A DNA stretch of 64,000 nt from Gracilibacillus suaedae (GCF_017599345.1 NZ_JAGFVL010000035.1:124001-188000); one strand, 5' to 3'; counted from the stretch's first letter, positions 18,979 through 29,460 are shown. A program made the numbers and translations. Notes: generated by a model from the letters alone, not told the origin.

Positions 18979-19533
18979 ATGATTACTATGAAAGATATAA
19001 TTAGAGAGGGAAATCCTGTTTTAACTCAAGTGGCAAAAGAAGTAGAACTGCCACCTACTAAAGAAGAGAAAAATACATTGGAGGAAATGCTGCAGTTCTT
19101 AAAGAATAGTCAAGATGAGGAGATTGCTAAAAAATATGATCTACGAGCAGGTGTTGGTTTAGCTGCTCCACAAATTGGCATATCTAAAAGAATGATCGCT
19201 GTCCACTTTCAAGACTTTGATGAGAAAGAATACAGCTATGGATTATTTAACCCGAAAATTATTAGCCATTCTGTTGCAGAAACATACTTATCTGGTGGTG
19301 AAGGTTGTCTATCCGTTGATAGAGAAGTGCCTGGGTATGTCCCACGCTATCAAAAGGTTACGATAAAAGCCATTAACTTAGAGGGGAATGAAGTGAAACT
19401 TAAATTAAGAGGCTATGCCGCGATTGTATTCCAGCATGAAATTGATCATTTAAATGGTGTGATGTTTTATGATCGTATTAATAAACAAGATCCATTTGCA
19501 GTTCCAGAAAATGCTAAACCGTGTGACCAATAA
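18979..19533 (+). CDS. def: peptide deformylase
   Basis: Metalloenzyme that removes the formyl group from nascent N-terminal methionine. The 184-residue protein has all three motifs: [16 protein letters not shown] (metal Cys) and QHEIDHLNG (metal His and catalytic Glu). The MITMKDII start resembles the B. subtilis YkrB (DefB) paralogue, which also sits next to ykyA. The frame is open from 18961, but AGAGGTG supports the ATG at 18979. Confidence 0.97.
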   Translation: MITMKDIIREGNPVLTQVAKEVELPPTKEEKNTLEEMLQFLKNSQDEEIAKKYDLRAGVGLAAPQIGISKRMIAVHFQDFDEKEYSYGLFNPKIISHSVAETYLSGGEGCLSVDREVPGYVPRYQKVTIKAINLEGNEVKLKLRGYAAIVFQHEIDHLNGVMFYDRINKQDPFAVPENAKPCDQ

Positions 19534-19550
19534 TAAAATAAATTATACAC

Positions 19551-19589
19551 AAGAATCCTGCTTCAACAAAGTTGAGACAGGATTCTTTT
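19551..19589 (+). terminator. rho-independent terminator of def
   Basis: Stem AAGAATCCTG...CAGGATTCTT continuing as TTCAAC/GTTGA, followed by T residues. Confidence 0.85.
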
Positions 19590-19670
19590 ATGATCTAATT
19601 TATAGTATCTACAAACTGCGAAGTAAATGTATTTTGTCCTTGATAAGAAACTTTATTTAAACAACATTTT

Positions 19671-20453
19671 TTATTGGATCAATGATAATTTCCTCATGGC
19701 GTTGCTTAAACCGTTTTGATCTACGCCATCAGTTACGAACGTAGCTGCTTCTTTGACTTCTTCTACACTATTTCCCATCGCAACACCTGTATGAACTTTT
19801 GAAATCATTTCTAAATCGTTTAAACCATCTCCAAAAGCATATGTATCTTCCCAGTTAATATGTAATGCCTCAATAAATTTCTCAATACCATTAGCTTTTG
19901 ATCCGTTTTGTGGCATAACATCGCAGGAAACCGGATGCCATCTAACAAAACGTAGTTGCTGAAATGCCTCTTGATAAAGTTGTTGTTCCTTTGGTTCACC
20001 AAATAATAAAACTTGAAAGATTGGTTGATTTTTATAGTACTCCGTATCCATTAATGGATGATTTCGCTTTAAACTCCCCATACCTTCTTCAATTTGTGGA
20101 TGATTAGTTACAGTAGATTTCATATCATCAACACCTTGATAGACAAGTGGATGATTATGATCAACACTAAATGCTGTCAATTTCTCCAGTTGATCCGTAC
20201 CAATCGGATTTTGATAAATAACTTCACCATTATATACGGCATACTGGCCATTAAAACTAATATACGATTTAATACTTAATTCCTCTAAGATATCTTGAAA
20301 CATAAATGGTGCTCTCCCGGTAGCTATCGATACAATCACACCCGAATCTTGCAGTTGTTTTACAGCCGCTTTTGTTGCTGCTGGAATTTGTTTGTCATGA
20401 TCTAAGATTGTCCCATCAATATCAAGAAATACGACTTTTTGTCCCACATTCAT
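19671..20453 (-). CDS. ykrA: Cof-type HAD-IIB phosphatase, YkrA-like
   Basis: A 260-residue HAD-superfamily hydrolase. Motif I DIDGTILDHD is near residues 11-20, motif II is SIATGR near 41-46, Lys and motif III/IV are near KANGIEK and FGDGLNDLEM (near 207-216), and a type IIB cap lies between. It probably dephosphorylates small phosphorylated metabolites; the substrate is unknown. A GAGGAG-type site precedes the ATG. Its position between def and rpoY matches ykrA. Confidence 0.92.
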   Translation of the reverse strand: MNVGQKVVFLDIDGTILDHDKQIPAATKAAVKQLQDSGVIVSIATGRAPFMFQDILEELSIKSYISFNGQYAVYNGEVIYQNPIGTDQLEKLTAFSVDHNHPLVYQGVDDMKSTVTNHPQIEEGMGSLKRNHPLMDTEYYKNQPIFQVLLFGEPKEQQLYQEAFQQLRFVRWHPVSCDVMPQNGSKANGIEKFIEALHINWEDTYAFGDGLNDLEMISKVHTGVAMGNSVEEVKEAATFVTDGVDQNGLSNAMRKLSLIQ

Positions 20454-20720
20454 TCTCCTCTATATATAATTTAAAAATAACCAAACTGATTATACCACGA
20501 AGAAAATGCATAAGTATAATCTTTGATGTAAAAACTAAGGGAAGCTATTGATACACGAAACCAAAATAACAAGCATTTAGAAAATAATTCATTTATTTTA
20601 GCCTTTTTTGTTTCAAATTTCCGAAATTCATACTATACTATATAGTAATAGGGATTGGATCGGTTCGTTGAATACTTGCTTTTCTTTTCTATATAGATAG
20701 GAAGGAGTTGAGCAGTAATT

Positions 20721-20840
20721 ATGTTAAAACGTTTAAAAGAAAAATTAAAACGACGCATGCGGGAAGTTTTACGGAGAAAACGTATACCAACTACCATTAA
20801 TCGTTCTGGCGATGTGTACAAACAACAAAACAAACCATAG
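20721..20840 (+). CDS. possible small basic protein upstream of rpoY
   Basis: A 39-codon ORF encoding a strongly basic peptide (MLKRLKEKLKRRMREVLRRK and then a polar tail). About 13 of the first 21 residues are Lys or Arg, forming an amphipathic helix. AGGAG lies 13 nt before the ATG, a long spacer. It ends 37 bp before rpoY, so it could be a translated leader or a small RNA- or membrane-binding protein. No homologue is recalled. Confidence 0.4.
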   Translation: MLKRLKEKLKRRMREVLRRKRIPTTINRSGDVYKQQNKP

Positions 20841-20877
20841 AATCGAAAAACAAATAACAACTAAAGGAGAGATAAGT

Positions 20878-21087
20878 ATGATCTATAAAGTACTTTACCA
20901 AGAAAACGCATCAGAAATACCTGTACGTGAACATACAAAGAGTTTGTATATGGAAGCTTCTTCTGAAAGAGAAGTGCGTGACTCTTTAAAAGGAAAGCAT
21001 ATTAATATTGAATTAATCCAATTGTTAAGTGAGGCACATTTAGAATATGAACAACAATCACCTTTTTACAAAGTGGAGACTGCTTAA
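20878..21087 (+). CDS. rpoY: RNA polymerase epsilon subunit RpoY
   Basis: Small RNAP-associated subunit of 69 residues found in Firmicutes. The sequence IYKVLYQENASEIPVREHTKSLY and the C-terminal EHQSPFYK-like QQSPFYKVE match YkzG (RpoY). An AAAGGAGA site precedes the ATG at 20878. It ends three nt before rnjA, the conserved and translationally coupled arrangement. Confidence 0.93.
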   Translation: MIYKVLYQENASEIPVREHTKSLYMEASSEREVRDSLKGKHINIELIQLLSEAHLEYEQQSPFYKVETA

Positions 21088-21090
21088 TAT

Positions 21091-22758
21091 ATGAAATTTG
21101 TAAAAAATGACCAAACAGCGGTTTTTGCTCTAGGTGGTTTGGGTGAAATTGGTAAAAACACATACGGTGTTCAATTTCAAGACGAAATCATTCTTATCGA
21201 TGCAGGTATAAAGTTTCCTGAAGATGAATTATTAGGTATTGATTATGTCATTCCTGATTACACCTACCTTGTGCAAAATCAAGATAAAATAAAAGGTTTA
21301 TTCATCACACACGGTCATGAAGACCATATTGGTGGAATACCTTATTTGTTACGTGAATTAAATGTGCCTATTTATGCTGGTAAATTAGCAATTGGCCTTA
21401 TTCGAAATAAATTGGATGAACATGGATTATTACGCACGACAAAGTTACACAGCTTCCAAGAAGATGATGTAATTAAATTCAGAAAAACAGCTGTGTCCTT
21501 CTTCCGAACGACACATAGTATTCCCGATTCTTATGGTATTGTTGTAAAAACACCTCCAGGAAATATTGTTCATACTGGTGACTTTAAATTTGATTTTACA
21601 CCAGTTGGTGAACCTGCCAATTTGGCAAAAATGGCTGAAATCGGCAAAGAAGGCGTTCTTTGTCTATTATCAGACAGTACAAACAGTGAAGTTCCTGGCT
21701 TCACTTTATCAGAACGAGTAGTTGGTGACAGCATTAATGATATATTCTCACGAGTGGATGGCAGATTAATTTTTGCCACTTTTGCTTCCAACATCCACCG
21801 CTTGCAACAAGTCGTTGAAGCAGCCGTTAAACATAATCGTAAAGTTGCCGTATTCGGACGAAGCATGGAAGGTTCTATTAAGATTGGACAAGAGCTCGGA
21901 TATATTCGTGCACCTAAAAACACGTTTATCGATGCACATCAAATAAACCAACTTCCTGCTAACGAAGTGACCATCCTATGTACTGGTTCACAAGGAGAAC
22001 CTATGGCTGCATTATCTAGAATCGCAAACGGTACACACCGTCAAATTCAGATTATACCTGGTGACACAGTTGTATTCTCTTCCTCACCAATCCCTGGGAA
22101 TACACTGAGTGTTAGTAGAATTATCAACCAATTGTACCGTGCTGGTGCCGAAGTAATTCACGGACCACTTAACGATATCCATACTTCAGGTCATGGTGGT
22201 CAACAAGAACAAAAATTGATGCTACGTCTTATTCAACCTAAATATTTTATGCCGATCCATGGAGAGTATCGTATGTTAAACGAGCATACGAAATTAGCTG
22301 ACAGCTGTGGCATACCACCTAAGAATAGCTTTATTATGGATAATGGTGAAGTATTAGCGTTAGGAAAAGATAGTGCTGCAATTGCTGGTAAGATTCCTTC
22401 GGGCTCAGTCTATGTAGACGGTAGTGGAATTGGAGATATTGGTAATATTGTATTACGCGATCGACGGATCCTTTCAGAGGAAGGACTAGTTATCGTAGTC
22501 GTAAGTATTAATATGAAAGAATTCCAAATTGCATCAGGTCCGGATATTATATCGCGTGGATTCGTCTATATGCGAGAATCTGAAGACTTAATCAATGAGG
22601 CTCAAAAGCTTGTTTCCAAACATTTAAATAAAGTAATGGAGCGCCGAACTACACAGTGGTCTGAAATTAAAAATGAAATTACCGATACAATCGCTCCATT
22701 CCTTTACGACAAAACAAAACGTCGTCCAATGATTTTACCAATCATTATGGAAGTATAA
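21091..22758 (+). CDS. rnjA: ribonuclease J1
   Basis: Endo- and 5'-3' exoribonuclease of 555 residues, central to mRNA turnover in Firmicutes. The metallo-beta-lactamase motif HGHEDH is at residues 74-79, with a beta-CASP domain in the middle (FGRSM near 252, TGSQGEP near 298, HTSGHGG near 367) and a C-terminal domain. The length is that of J1. It forms an operon with rpoY and ends in a strong terminator. Confidence 0.97.
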   Translation: MKFVKNDQTAVFALGGLGEIGKNTYGVQFQDEIILIDAGIKFPEDELLGIDYVIPDYTYLVQNQDKIKGLFITHGHEDHIGGIPYLLRELNVPIYAGKLAIGLIRNKLDEHGLLRTTKLHSFQEDDVIKFRKTAVSFFRTTHSIPDSYGIVVKTPPGNIVHTGDFKFDFTPVGEPANLAKMAEIGKEGVLCLLSDSTNSEVPGFTLSERVVGDSINDIFSRVDGRLIFATFASNIHRLQQVVEAAVKHNRKVAVFGRSMEGSIKIGQELGYIRAPKNTFIDAHQINQLPANEVTILCTGSQGEPMAALSRIANGTHRQIQIIPGDTVVFSSSPIPGNTLSVSRIINQLYRAGAEVIHGPLNDIHTSGHGGQQEQKLMLRLIQPKYFMPIHGEYRMLNEHTKLADSCGIPPKNSFIMDNGEVLALGKDSAAIAGKIPSGSVYVDGSGIGDIGNIVLRDRRILSEEGLVIVVVSINMKEFQIASGPDIISRGFVYMRESEDLINEAQKLVSKHLNKVMERRTTQWSEIKNEITDTIAPFLYDKTKRRPMILPIIMEV

Positions 22759-22765
22759 TTTAGCT

Positions 22766-22803
22766 AAAAACCCGTTTCAACTAATAGTTGAAACGGGTTT
22801 TTT
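22766..22803 (+). terminator. rho-independent terminator of rnjA
   Basis: Stem AAACCCGTTTCAACTA paired with its complement, followed by a T-run. Confidence 0.93.
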
Positions 22804-22832
22804 GTTTAAGTATAGATACTCTTATCAACAAA

Positions 22833-23504
22833 CTAGTCTTCTACTACTAATTGCTTTTCAAATCGGGATATGTCTTTATCCGCTCCAATAACGATAAGAA
22901 TATCATCTCGCTCGATTGTTTGTGTTGCCATCGGAGAGACATTGATACCTTTCTCGTCAGCTTCTTTAATAGCAACAACGTTACAGCCATACTGAGCACG
23001 AATATCTAATTCCAGCAAGGTTTTGCCGTCCATTTTCTCCCCTACTTTAACTTCCACAATACTATGATCATCAGATAGTTCCAAATGATCCAAAATATTG
23101 GTCGAGATAATACTATGTGCAATACGTTTCCCCATGTCACGCTCTGGATGTACCACATGATCTGCACCAATTTTATCTAATATTTTTGCGTGATAATCAT
23201 TTTGTGCTTTAACCGTTATTTTGTTGACCCCCAATTCCTTTAACATCAATGTGGTGAGTGTACTTGCTTGGATATCATCACCAATTGCAACAATAACATG
23301 GTCAATATTTCGGACACCTAATTCCTTTAACACATTTTCATCGGTTGTATCCGCAATTACAGCGTGTGCCGCAATATTTTTAAATTCTTTTATTCTATCC
23401 TCTTGTATATCGATTGCCAATACATCCAAACCATCTGCACTCAGCTCACGACAGATACTTCCTCCAAATCGACCTAAACCAATCACTGCAAATTCACGTT
23501 TCAT
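22833..23504 (-). CDS. ktrC: Ktr potassium uptake regulatory subunit (KtrC/KtrA-type RCK protein)
   Basis: A cytoplasmic gating subunit of 223 residues for a Ktr K+ transporter. The N-terminal RCK_N (Rossmann) domain starts FAVIGLGRFGGSICREL, and a C-terminal RCK_C domain covers about 135-223. RCK_C domains of this type bind c-di-AMP in related bacteria. The longer frame to 23555 is rejected because GGAGGAG lies just before ATG 23504. The position next to rnjA matches ktrC; the membrane partner is not in the window. Confidence 0.9.
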   Translation of the reverse strand: MKREFAVIGLGRFGGSICRELSADGLDVLAIDIQEDRIKEFKNIAAHAVIADTTDENVLKELGVRNIDHVIVAIGDDIQASTLTTLMLKELGVNKITVKAQNDYHAKILDKIGADHVVHPERDMGKRIAHSIISTNILDHLELSDDHSIVEVKVGEKMDGKTLLELDIRAQYGCNVVAIKEADEKGINVSPMATQTIERDDILIVIGADKDISRFEKQLVVED

Positions 23505-23553
23505 ATAAACTCCTCCAACACTTATAATCATACTCATTTTATCACATTGAAAC

Positions 23554-23584
23554 AAAAAAGAAACCAGATTTAATATCTGGTTTC
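23554..23584 (-). terminator. terminator of the ABC exporter operon
   Basis: Arms GAAACCAGAT/ATCTGGTTTC, then a six-U run in the minus direction. Confidence 0.88.
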
Positions 23585-23616
23585 CACTTTAGATGCGTTT
23601 GCTCCCAGCGCTCTTC

Positions 23617-25455
23617 TTATAACGCGTCTAACATTTCAAATTGTGATTTAACAAGATCATAATACTCACCTTTTCGCTTCATTAATTCATCATGGTTCCC
23701 TTGTTCCAAAATGCGACCATGCTCTAAGACGATAATATTATCCGCTTCTCGAATAGTAGACAATCGGTGGGCAATCATAATTGCTGTACGTCCCTCCAGC
23801 AATTTTTTTAGTGCTTGTTGAATTTTTACCTCTGTTTCTGTATCAATACTAGCTGTTGCTTCATCTAAAATTAAGATCCTCGGATCAGCTAATAATGCAC
23901 GAGCAAAAGATAACAACTGTCTTTCTCCAGCAGACAATATATTGCCCCGCTCTTCTACCTCTGTATGATAGCCATTGGATAATCTTTTAATAAAATCATC
24001 TGCTCCTACTACTTTTGCAGCTTCGATTACTTCTTCATCTGTTGCTTCCGGACGTCCGAAACGAATATTCTCCATGATTGTACCCGAGAAAATAAAAGTA
24101 TCTTGCAATACAACTGATATATTGGTTCGTAAACTATCTAATCGCATATCACGAAGATCATGCCCGTCAATCTTAACGATACCTTCAGTCGGGTCATAAA
24201 AACGACTGATTAAATTCGCAATTGTAGACTTACCTGAACCAGTATGACCAACAAGTGCAACCGTCTGTCCTTGTTTCATTTCCAATGAAATTTCATGTAA
24301 TGCTACACGATCATCATCATAAGAAAATTGTACTTTATCAAATACGATATGACCTTTCATATCATGAAAATCTTTTGCATCCTTTTTCTCTTCAACGTTT
24401 GGTTGTTCATCCAAAAATTCAAAGATACGTTCTGAGGAAGCCATCGCGACTAATAACTGATTATAAATTTGTCCTAAACGGGAAATAGGTTCCCAAAACA
24501 TCCCTAAATAGAAGGCAAAAGATACAAACACACCAATTTCGATATTTTCTGTAATAATGAGATGGGCACCATATGAAATTAAGATCACTGTACCAATCGC
24601 GTTACTCATCTCTACGAATGGACCAAAATAAGCACTCTTCTTCATGGCTATTCGCTCTTTTTCATAGTTATCTGTATTCACACCATTAAAGAACTCGGTA
24701 TTTTCCTTTTCCTGAGAGAAGGACTGTGTAATGCGAATCCCCTGCATACTTTCGTTTAAGTGTGAGTTCAAGCGCGACTTCTGAATACGTACATCCTGCC
24801 AGGAACGACGAATCCTTCTTCGTAATTTAGTAGAAATAAAGAACATAATCGGTAATATAAATAGAACGGCTAATGCTAATGGCGGACTTAATGCAAACAG
24901 GATAACAATAATACCTGACAGCATCACAACATCCATTAGCAAGTTAATAATCCCGTTCGTAAACAGTTCCTGTAAAGAGTTAACATCGTTTAATATCCGT
25001 ACCAGGATAGACCCTGCCGATCTCTTATCAAAGAAATTATGAGATAGACGTTGTACATGCGAAAACAAACTCTTACGTAAATCATGAATAACTCGTTGTC
25101 CTAAAATATTGACCCATCTGATTCGAAACGTATTTGCTACATAACTTAATAGATATAATACTGATATTCCTATAATTAAATAAGTAAGTAAACTAACGTT
25201 TTGATCTGCAATTGCCCTATCAATAACCCATGTACCAATAATGACTGGTACAACTAATCTAACAATAGTAGATACAAGCATAGCTATTATTGCTGCAGGC
25301 ATCAACGTTTTGGCATATGGTTTTAAATAGATAAGCAGCCGCCACATTTGCTTCCAATTAAAAGGCTTTTCCACCACTTGATCTAACGGATAATAAAACC
25401 GATTTAAATGGGGACTGTCCTTTTTCATCTCTTTTGCTGTCATCGACTTCGCCAC
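23617..25455 (-). CDS. ABC exporter half-transporter (catalytically consensus subunit)
   Basis: A 612-residue type IV ABC exporter half: a transmembrane domain (residues about 35-330, six helices) followed by an NBD with Walker A GHTGSGKST, Walker B ILILDEATAS with the catalytic Glu, and the H-loop MIAHRLST. The signature is divergent, LSAGERQ rather than LSGGQ. The partner gene upstream has the opposite pattern, so the two probably form a heterodimeric multidrug or lipid exporter with one degenerate ATP site. GTG start behind AAGGAGGG. Confidence 0.9.
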   Translation of the reverse strand: MAKSMTAKEMKKDSPHLNRFYYPLDQVVEKPFNWKQMWRLLIYLKPYAKTLMPAAIIAMLVSTIVRLVVPVIIGTWVIDRAIADQNVSLLTYLIIGISVLYLLSYVANTFRIRWVNILGQRVIHDLRKSLFSHVQRLSHNFFDKRSAGSILVRILNDVNSLQELFTNGIINLLMDVVMLSGIIVILFALSPPLALAVLFILPIMFFISTKLRRRIRRSWQDVRIQKSRLNSHLNESMQGIRITQSFSQEKENTEFFNGVNTDNYEKERIAMKKSAYFGPFVEMSNAIGTVILISYGAHLIITENIEIGVFVSFAFYLGMFWEPISRLGQIYNQLLVAMASSERIFEFLDEQPNVEEKKDAKDFHDMKGHIVFDKVQFSYDDDRVALHEISLEMKQGQTVALVGHTGSGKSTIANLISRFYDPTEGIVKIDGHDLRDMRLDSLRTNISVVLQDTFIFSGTIMENIRFGRPEATDEEVIEAAKVVGADDFIKRLSNGYHTEVEERGNILSAGERQLLSFARALLADPRILILDEATASIDTETEVKIQQALKKLLEGRTAIMIAHRLSTIREADNIIVLEHGRILEQGNHDELMKRKGEYYDLVKSQFEMLDAL

Positions 25456-25470
25456 TAAGATTCCCTCCTT

Positions 25471-27222
25471 CTATTCAACAGATTGCATAATACTGTCGCG
25501 ATCTTGATATTGAATATCGTAAATGCGACGATATGCTCCATGCTGTTTAATTAGTTGATCATGTGTACCACGTTCTTTGATTTCTCCTTCTTCTAACACA
25601 AGAATCTCATCAGCATGCTTTAATGAAGAGATACGGTGCGCGATAATAAATGTTGTCCTACCATTCATTACTTCTTTAAGCGCTTTTTGAATCTGAAATT
25701 CTGTTTCCATATCTACTGCTGATGTCGCATCATCTAAAACTAAAATACTCGGATCAATTAATATCGCACGAGCTATTGCGATTCTTTGCTTCTGACCTCC
25801 AGAGAGTCCCATACCACGTTCACCAAGTAACGTATCGTACCCCTTCGGCATTTCCATAATGAAATCATGTGCCTGCGCCCGTTTGGCAGCAGCAATAATT
25901 TCATCGATGTTTGCTTCCGGATTACCGTAAGAAATATTCTCCCTTATCGTTGTAGAAAATAAAAAGGATTCTTGCAATACAAATCCAATATGTTTTCGCA
26001 ACCATTTTATAGAATAGGAACTTGTCGGTTTACCATCTACTAAAACCTCTCCTTCTTCTGGTTCATAAAATCTTGTAATTAACTGTGTAATACTTGTTTT
26101 ACCTGCACCAGTAGGACCAATTAAACCGATAACTTTTCCTGGTGGTGCATCAAACGAAATATTTTTTAATGCAGAATCATCATCTTCCGTATACGTTAAT
26201 GAAACGTTGTTAAAAGTAATATGACCTTTAATGCGCTTTGGAACTATTGGATCTTCTTCCTCCACAATATCTTCTTTTGCTTCAAGAATTTCCAGCAGTC
26301 GTTCACCAGATGCTTTAGCCTGTGAGAATTGATTTACGATAAAACCTAAATGCATTAATGGCCCTAAAATATACGTTACCAAACTAAAGAAAGCAACCAA
26401 CTCACCTAGTTGTATGGAACCATTAATAACTAAATAACCTCCGTAAATCAACAATGCTACCATGCTTACATTACCAATAAACTCCATTAATGGGAAATAT
26501 CTCGACCAAATGTTAGAAGTAAAAATATTTACATCTTTATAGTTCAAGTTATTTGATGAAAATCTCTTAATCTCAAAATTTTCTTTCGATAATGATTTAA
26601 CCGTATTCATCCCACTAACATTTTCTTGGATACGAGTATTCAATCGACCTAATGACTTCCGGACACTTCTAAATGCTGGGTGTACTTTTTTATCAAAGCG
26701 GTAAACAACTACAGCCAAGAATGGCATAACAGCCATTGTCACCAGTGCTAGTGGTATAGAATAATAAAACATTACCCCTAAACTGATTACGATTAATAAT
26801 GATACTCTGATTAGTTCACGAAATCCTGCCGCTAAGAAAAAACGGAACCCTTCTACATCCATTGTTAACCTCGACATTAGATCACCAGTACGTGCGTTAT
26901 CATAATAAGTAAAAGAAAGCCTTTGCAATTTCTTGTACAATTGATCACGCAAAGTATATACAGCCTTCACACCAAACAAGTCACCTAAGTACTGTTGCAG
27001 AAAGTTGGAAACCCCTTTCAAAAGCATAATTAAAATAAAGCCAACTGCTAAGAACGGAATCAGTTGATAGTTTCCAGGTGTAACCACATCATCAATTGTA
27101 ATTTGTAAAATGATTGGATATACTACCGTAATACCGGCTACAATCATAACAAATAGCACCGATAAGAAGAAGTATTTTTTAAAAGGCCAATAAAATTCTT
27201 TCAGTTTCTGAAATGTTTCCAT
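25471..27222 (-). CDS. ABC exporter half-transporter (degenerate-site subunit)
   Basis: A 583-residue ABC exporter half with six membrane helices, Walker A GPTGAGKTS, signature LSGGQKQR and H-loop IIAHRISS. Walker B reads ILVLDDATSA, so the catalytic Glu is replaced by Asp. That is the pattern of the non-consensus NBD in heterodimeric exporters. It lies 15 bp upstream of its partner in one operon. A GGGGGTG site favours ATG 27222 over the longer frame to 27270. Substrates cannot be read from the sequence. Confidence 0.9.
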   Translation of the reverse strand: METFQKLKEFYWPFKKYFFLSVLFVMIVAGITVVYPIILQITIDDVVTPGNYQLIPFLAVGFILIMLLKGVSNFLQQYLGDLFGVKAVYTLRDQLYKKLQRLSFTYYDNARTGDLMSRLTMDVEGFRFFLAAGFRELIRVSLLIVISLGVMFYYSIPLALVTMAVMPFLAVVVYRFDKKVHPAFRSVRKSLGRLNTRIQENVSGMNTVKSLSKENFEIKRFSSNNLNYKDVNIFTSNIWSRYFPLMEFIGNVSMVALLIYGGYLVINGSIQLGELVAFFSLVTYILGPLMHLGFIVNQFSQAKASGERLLEILEAKEDIVEEEDPIVPKRIKGHITFNNVSLTYTEDDDSALKNISFDAPPGKVIGLIGPTGAGKTSITQLITRFYEPEEGEVLVDGKPTSSYSIKWLRKHIGFVLQESFLFSTTIRENISYGNPEANIDEIIAAAKRAQAHDFIMEMPKGYDTLLGERGMGLSGGQKQRIAIARAILIDPSILVLDDATSAVDMETEFQIQKALKEVMNGRTTFIIAHRISSLKHADEILVLEEGEIKERGTHDQLIKQHGAYRRIYDIQYQDRDSIMQSVE

Positions 27223-27413
27223 CTTGTTTGCACCCCCTATTTTTTTACGTATGTATAAATATAACGGCATCCGAAATAAATTTCCACCTTTTCGACTTAT
27301 TTTCTGAATTTTTTTTTTGATATTGATAATAAGTGAACAGATCCAGTTTTTTATTTGCGTGTTGATTTACATTTTTATATGATAGAGTTAATCATCATCA
27401 GAGGAGGCAAAAT

Positions 27414-28247
27414 ATGTTTGAGGAAGGATTACAATTTGATTGGGGTTACATATTAGAAACTGTGATTAATTACGGTATTAAGATTTTAGTACTTATTATT
27501 GCTCTACTTATTGTATCGCCAATCGGAAAGAAATTAATCTCTGCAGCACTAAAAAAATCCAGTCATCGGCAAAATGTATCTGAAGCAAGAATGCAGACTT
27601 TAGAAAAACTACTATTAAATGTTTTCTCTTATGTTTTAATTTTTGTTTTTGTCGTTATGTTCTTTGGCATCATTGAACAACCGATTGGTCCCCTACTTGC
27701 TGGTGCAGGGGTTGTAGGTTTAGCGATTGGTTTTGGAGCTCAAGGATTAGTAAGTGACATTGTAACTGGATTTTTTATCTTATTGGAAAAACAGATCGAT
27801 GTTGGAGAGTATGTAACTGCAGCTGGATATAATGGAATTGTGGAGGAAGTTGGTTTGCGAACTACAAAAATTCGTGGTTTTGATGGCACACTTCACTATG
27901 TTCCAAACAGGGAAATTGCTGGAGTCAGCAATCACTCCAGAGGAAATATGCGAGCACTAGTTGATATTGGAATTAGTTATGATGATAATATTGATCAAGC
28001 AATGGCAGTATTAAAAAGTGTATGTGAAGAATTTGAGACAGATCCTCGCTTTGCGGAAGGTCCAGATGTATTAGGTGTACAAGCCTTCGGATCTAGTGAA
28101 GTTGTTTTACGCATTATCGGTAAAACCGAAAATATGGAACAATGGGGTGCGGAAAGAGATATTCGTAAACGGATTAAAGAAGCATTTGACGAAAACAATA
28201 TCGAAATTCCATTCCCACATCAAGTATACGTACAAAAGAATAACTAA
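27414..28247 (+). CDS. ykuT: small-conductance mechanosensitive channel, MscS family (YkuT-like)
   Basis: A 277-residue MscS-type channel that releases solutes on hypo-osmotic shock. Three N-terminal membrane helices include the pore-lining TM3, rich in Gly and Ala (LLAGAGVVGLAIGFGAQGLVSD). The beta domain (VGEYVTAAGYNGIVEEVGLRTT) and C-terminal alpha/beta domain (IEIPFPHQVYV) follow. GGAGG precedes the ATG. The position between ktrC and dapL matches ykuT. Confidence 0.95.
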   Translation: MFEEGLQFDWGYILETVINYGIKILVLIIALLIVSPIGKKLISAALKKSSHRQNVSEARMQTLEKLLLNVFSYVLIFVFVVMFFGIIEQPIGPLLAGAGVVGLAIGFGAQGLVSDIVTGFFILLEKQIDVGEYVTAAGYNGIVEEVGLRTTKIRGFDGTLHYVPNREIAGVSNHSRGNMRALVDIGISYDDNIDQAMAVLKSVCEEFETDPRFAEGPDVLGVQAFGSSEVVLRIIGKTENMEQWGAERDIRKRIKEAFDENNIEIPFPHQVYVQKNN

Positions 28248-28250
28248 ACA

Positions 28251-28282
28251 AAAAACTCACTCGTTTGTCAGAGTGAGTTTTT
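28251..28282. terminator. terminator of ykuT
   Basis: Perfect arms AAAAACTCACTC/GAGTGAGTTTTT with an 8-nt loop. Confidence 0.9.
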
Positions 28283-28344
28283 CTATTGAATGACTGCTAT
28301 ACCTCATCACAAATTAGCGCTTGAGCATTATTGATTCCTACTAC

Positions 28345-29460
28345 TTAAATCTCTTTGATCATTGCTGTTACTGCTTTGATACCTATTTCGATCGCATCTT
28401 CGTTCGGGTTTAGTTTGCTGTGATGCAATCCATATGGTGAATCTACCCCTAACCAGAACATAAAGCCTGGTATTTCCTTTAAAAAATACCCAAAATCTTC
28501 ACCAGTCATCGCTTCATTTGCTTCACTATACTGAATCCCTTCTTTTTGAACAACATCTGCAAATTTATCGACACATACCTTATTATTGTTCACTTGATAA
28601 TACATTGCACCATAATCTACTTCTATCGTACAATCATAAGCAATTTCAAAGCCTTTGATCATGTTCGCAAGCTCTTTTTTGATAACCGTCATTGTTTCCG
28701 GTTGTAACGTACGTATAGTTCCTTCCAAACGAGCCGTTTCTGCAATAATATTTTGTACGGTTCCAGCAGTCATTTTACCTATTGTGATCACACCACTGTC
28801 CAAAGGATCAACTTTTCTGGAAATAATTTGTTGTAATTGTGTAACAAAACTACTGGCCGTGACAATCATATCTTTCGTTAAATGCGGATATGCTGCATGT
28901 CCACCTTTTCCAGTGAAATATATAAATAATTCACTTGTATTAGCAAATAAGGTCCCTGCTCTACTTGACACTGTTCCGACAGGAAGTTCAGGCGCTATAT
29001 GTAATGCAAAAATAGTGTCTACCTTCCACTTTTGAAATGTTTCAGATGCAAGCATTGGTTCCGCTCCACCAGGTCCCTCTTCAGCTGGCTGAAAAATAAA
29101 TAAAACATTATTATCAATTGGATTTGCACTAATCTCGTCGAGAGCTCCCAATGCAATTGTCATATGTAAATCATGACCGCACGCATGCATTTGGCCAGAG
29201 TGTTCAGATTGAAATGAAAGATCTGTTGCTTCGTTAATCGGAAGTCCGTCTATGTCCGTACGGTAGGCAATTGTTTTCTTCGGATTTTTTCCTTGTACCA
29301 AAACAAACAAACCAGTTTCCCATTTGGTAATTTCAATATTTGGTCGGTTCAAATTTTTAATTATTTCTAGTAAGTATGCTTGTGTCTTATATTCCTGAAA
29401 ACCAAGTTCCGGAATCTTGTGCAAAGAACGTCTAATTGCTACTAACTGATCCTTATTCAT
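28345..29460 (-). CDS. dapL: N-acetyldiaminopimelate deacetylase DapL
   Basis: M20-family metallopeptidase homologue of 371 residues acting in the acetyl branch of meso-diaminopimelate and lysine synthesis. Metal-binding blocks are MHACGHDLHMT near residue 90, EEGPGGAEPM near 124 and the C-terminal GLHHSKLNPNEDAI. The best match is YkuR of B. subtilis. Other M20 amidohydrolases share these motifs, but dapH lies nearby and patA further along. A GGGGGAAG site precedes a TTG-ATG pair; the ATG is chosen. Confidence 0.92.
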   Translation of the reverse strand: MNKDQLVAIRRSLHKIPELGFQEYKTQAYLLEIIKNLNRPNIEITKWETGLFVLVQGKNPKKTIAYRTDIDGLPINEATDLSFQSEHSGQMHACGHDLHMTIALGALDEISANPIDNNVLFIFQPAEEGPGGAEPMLASETFQKWKVDTIFALHIAPELPVGTVSSRAGTLFANTSELFIYFTGKGGHAAYPHLTKDMIVTASSFVTQLQQIISRKVDPLDSGVITIGKMTAGTVQNIIAETARLEGTIRTLQPETMTVIKKELANMIKGFEIAYDCTIEVDYGAMYYQVNNNKVCVDKFADVVQKEGIQYSEANEAMTGEDFGYFLKEIPGFMFWLGVDSPYGLHHSKLNPNEDAIEIGIKAVTAMIKEI

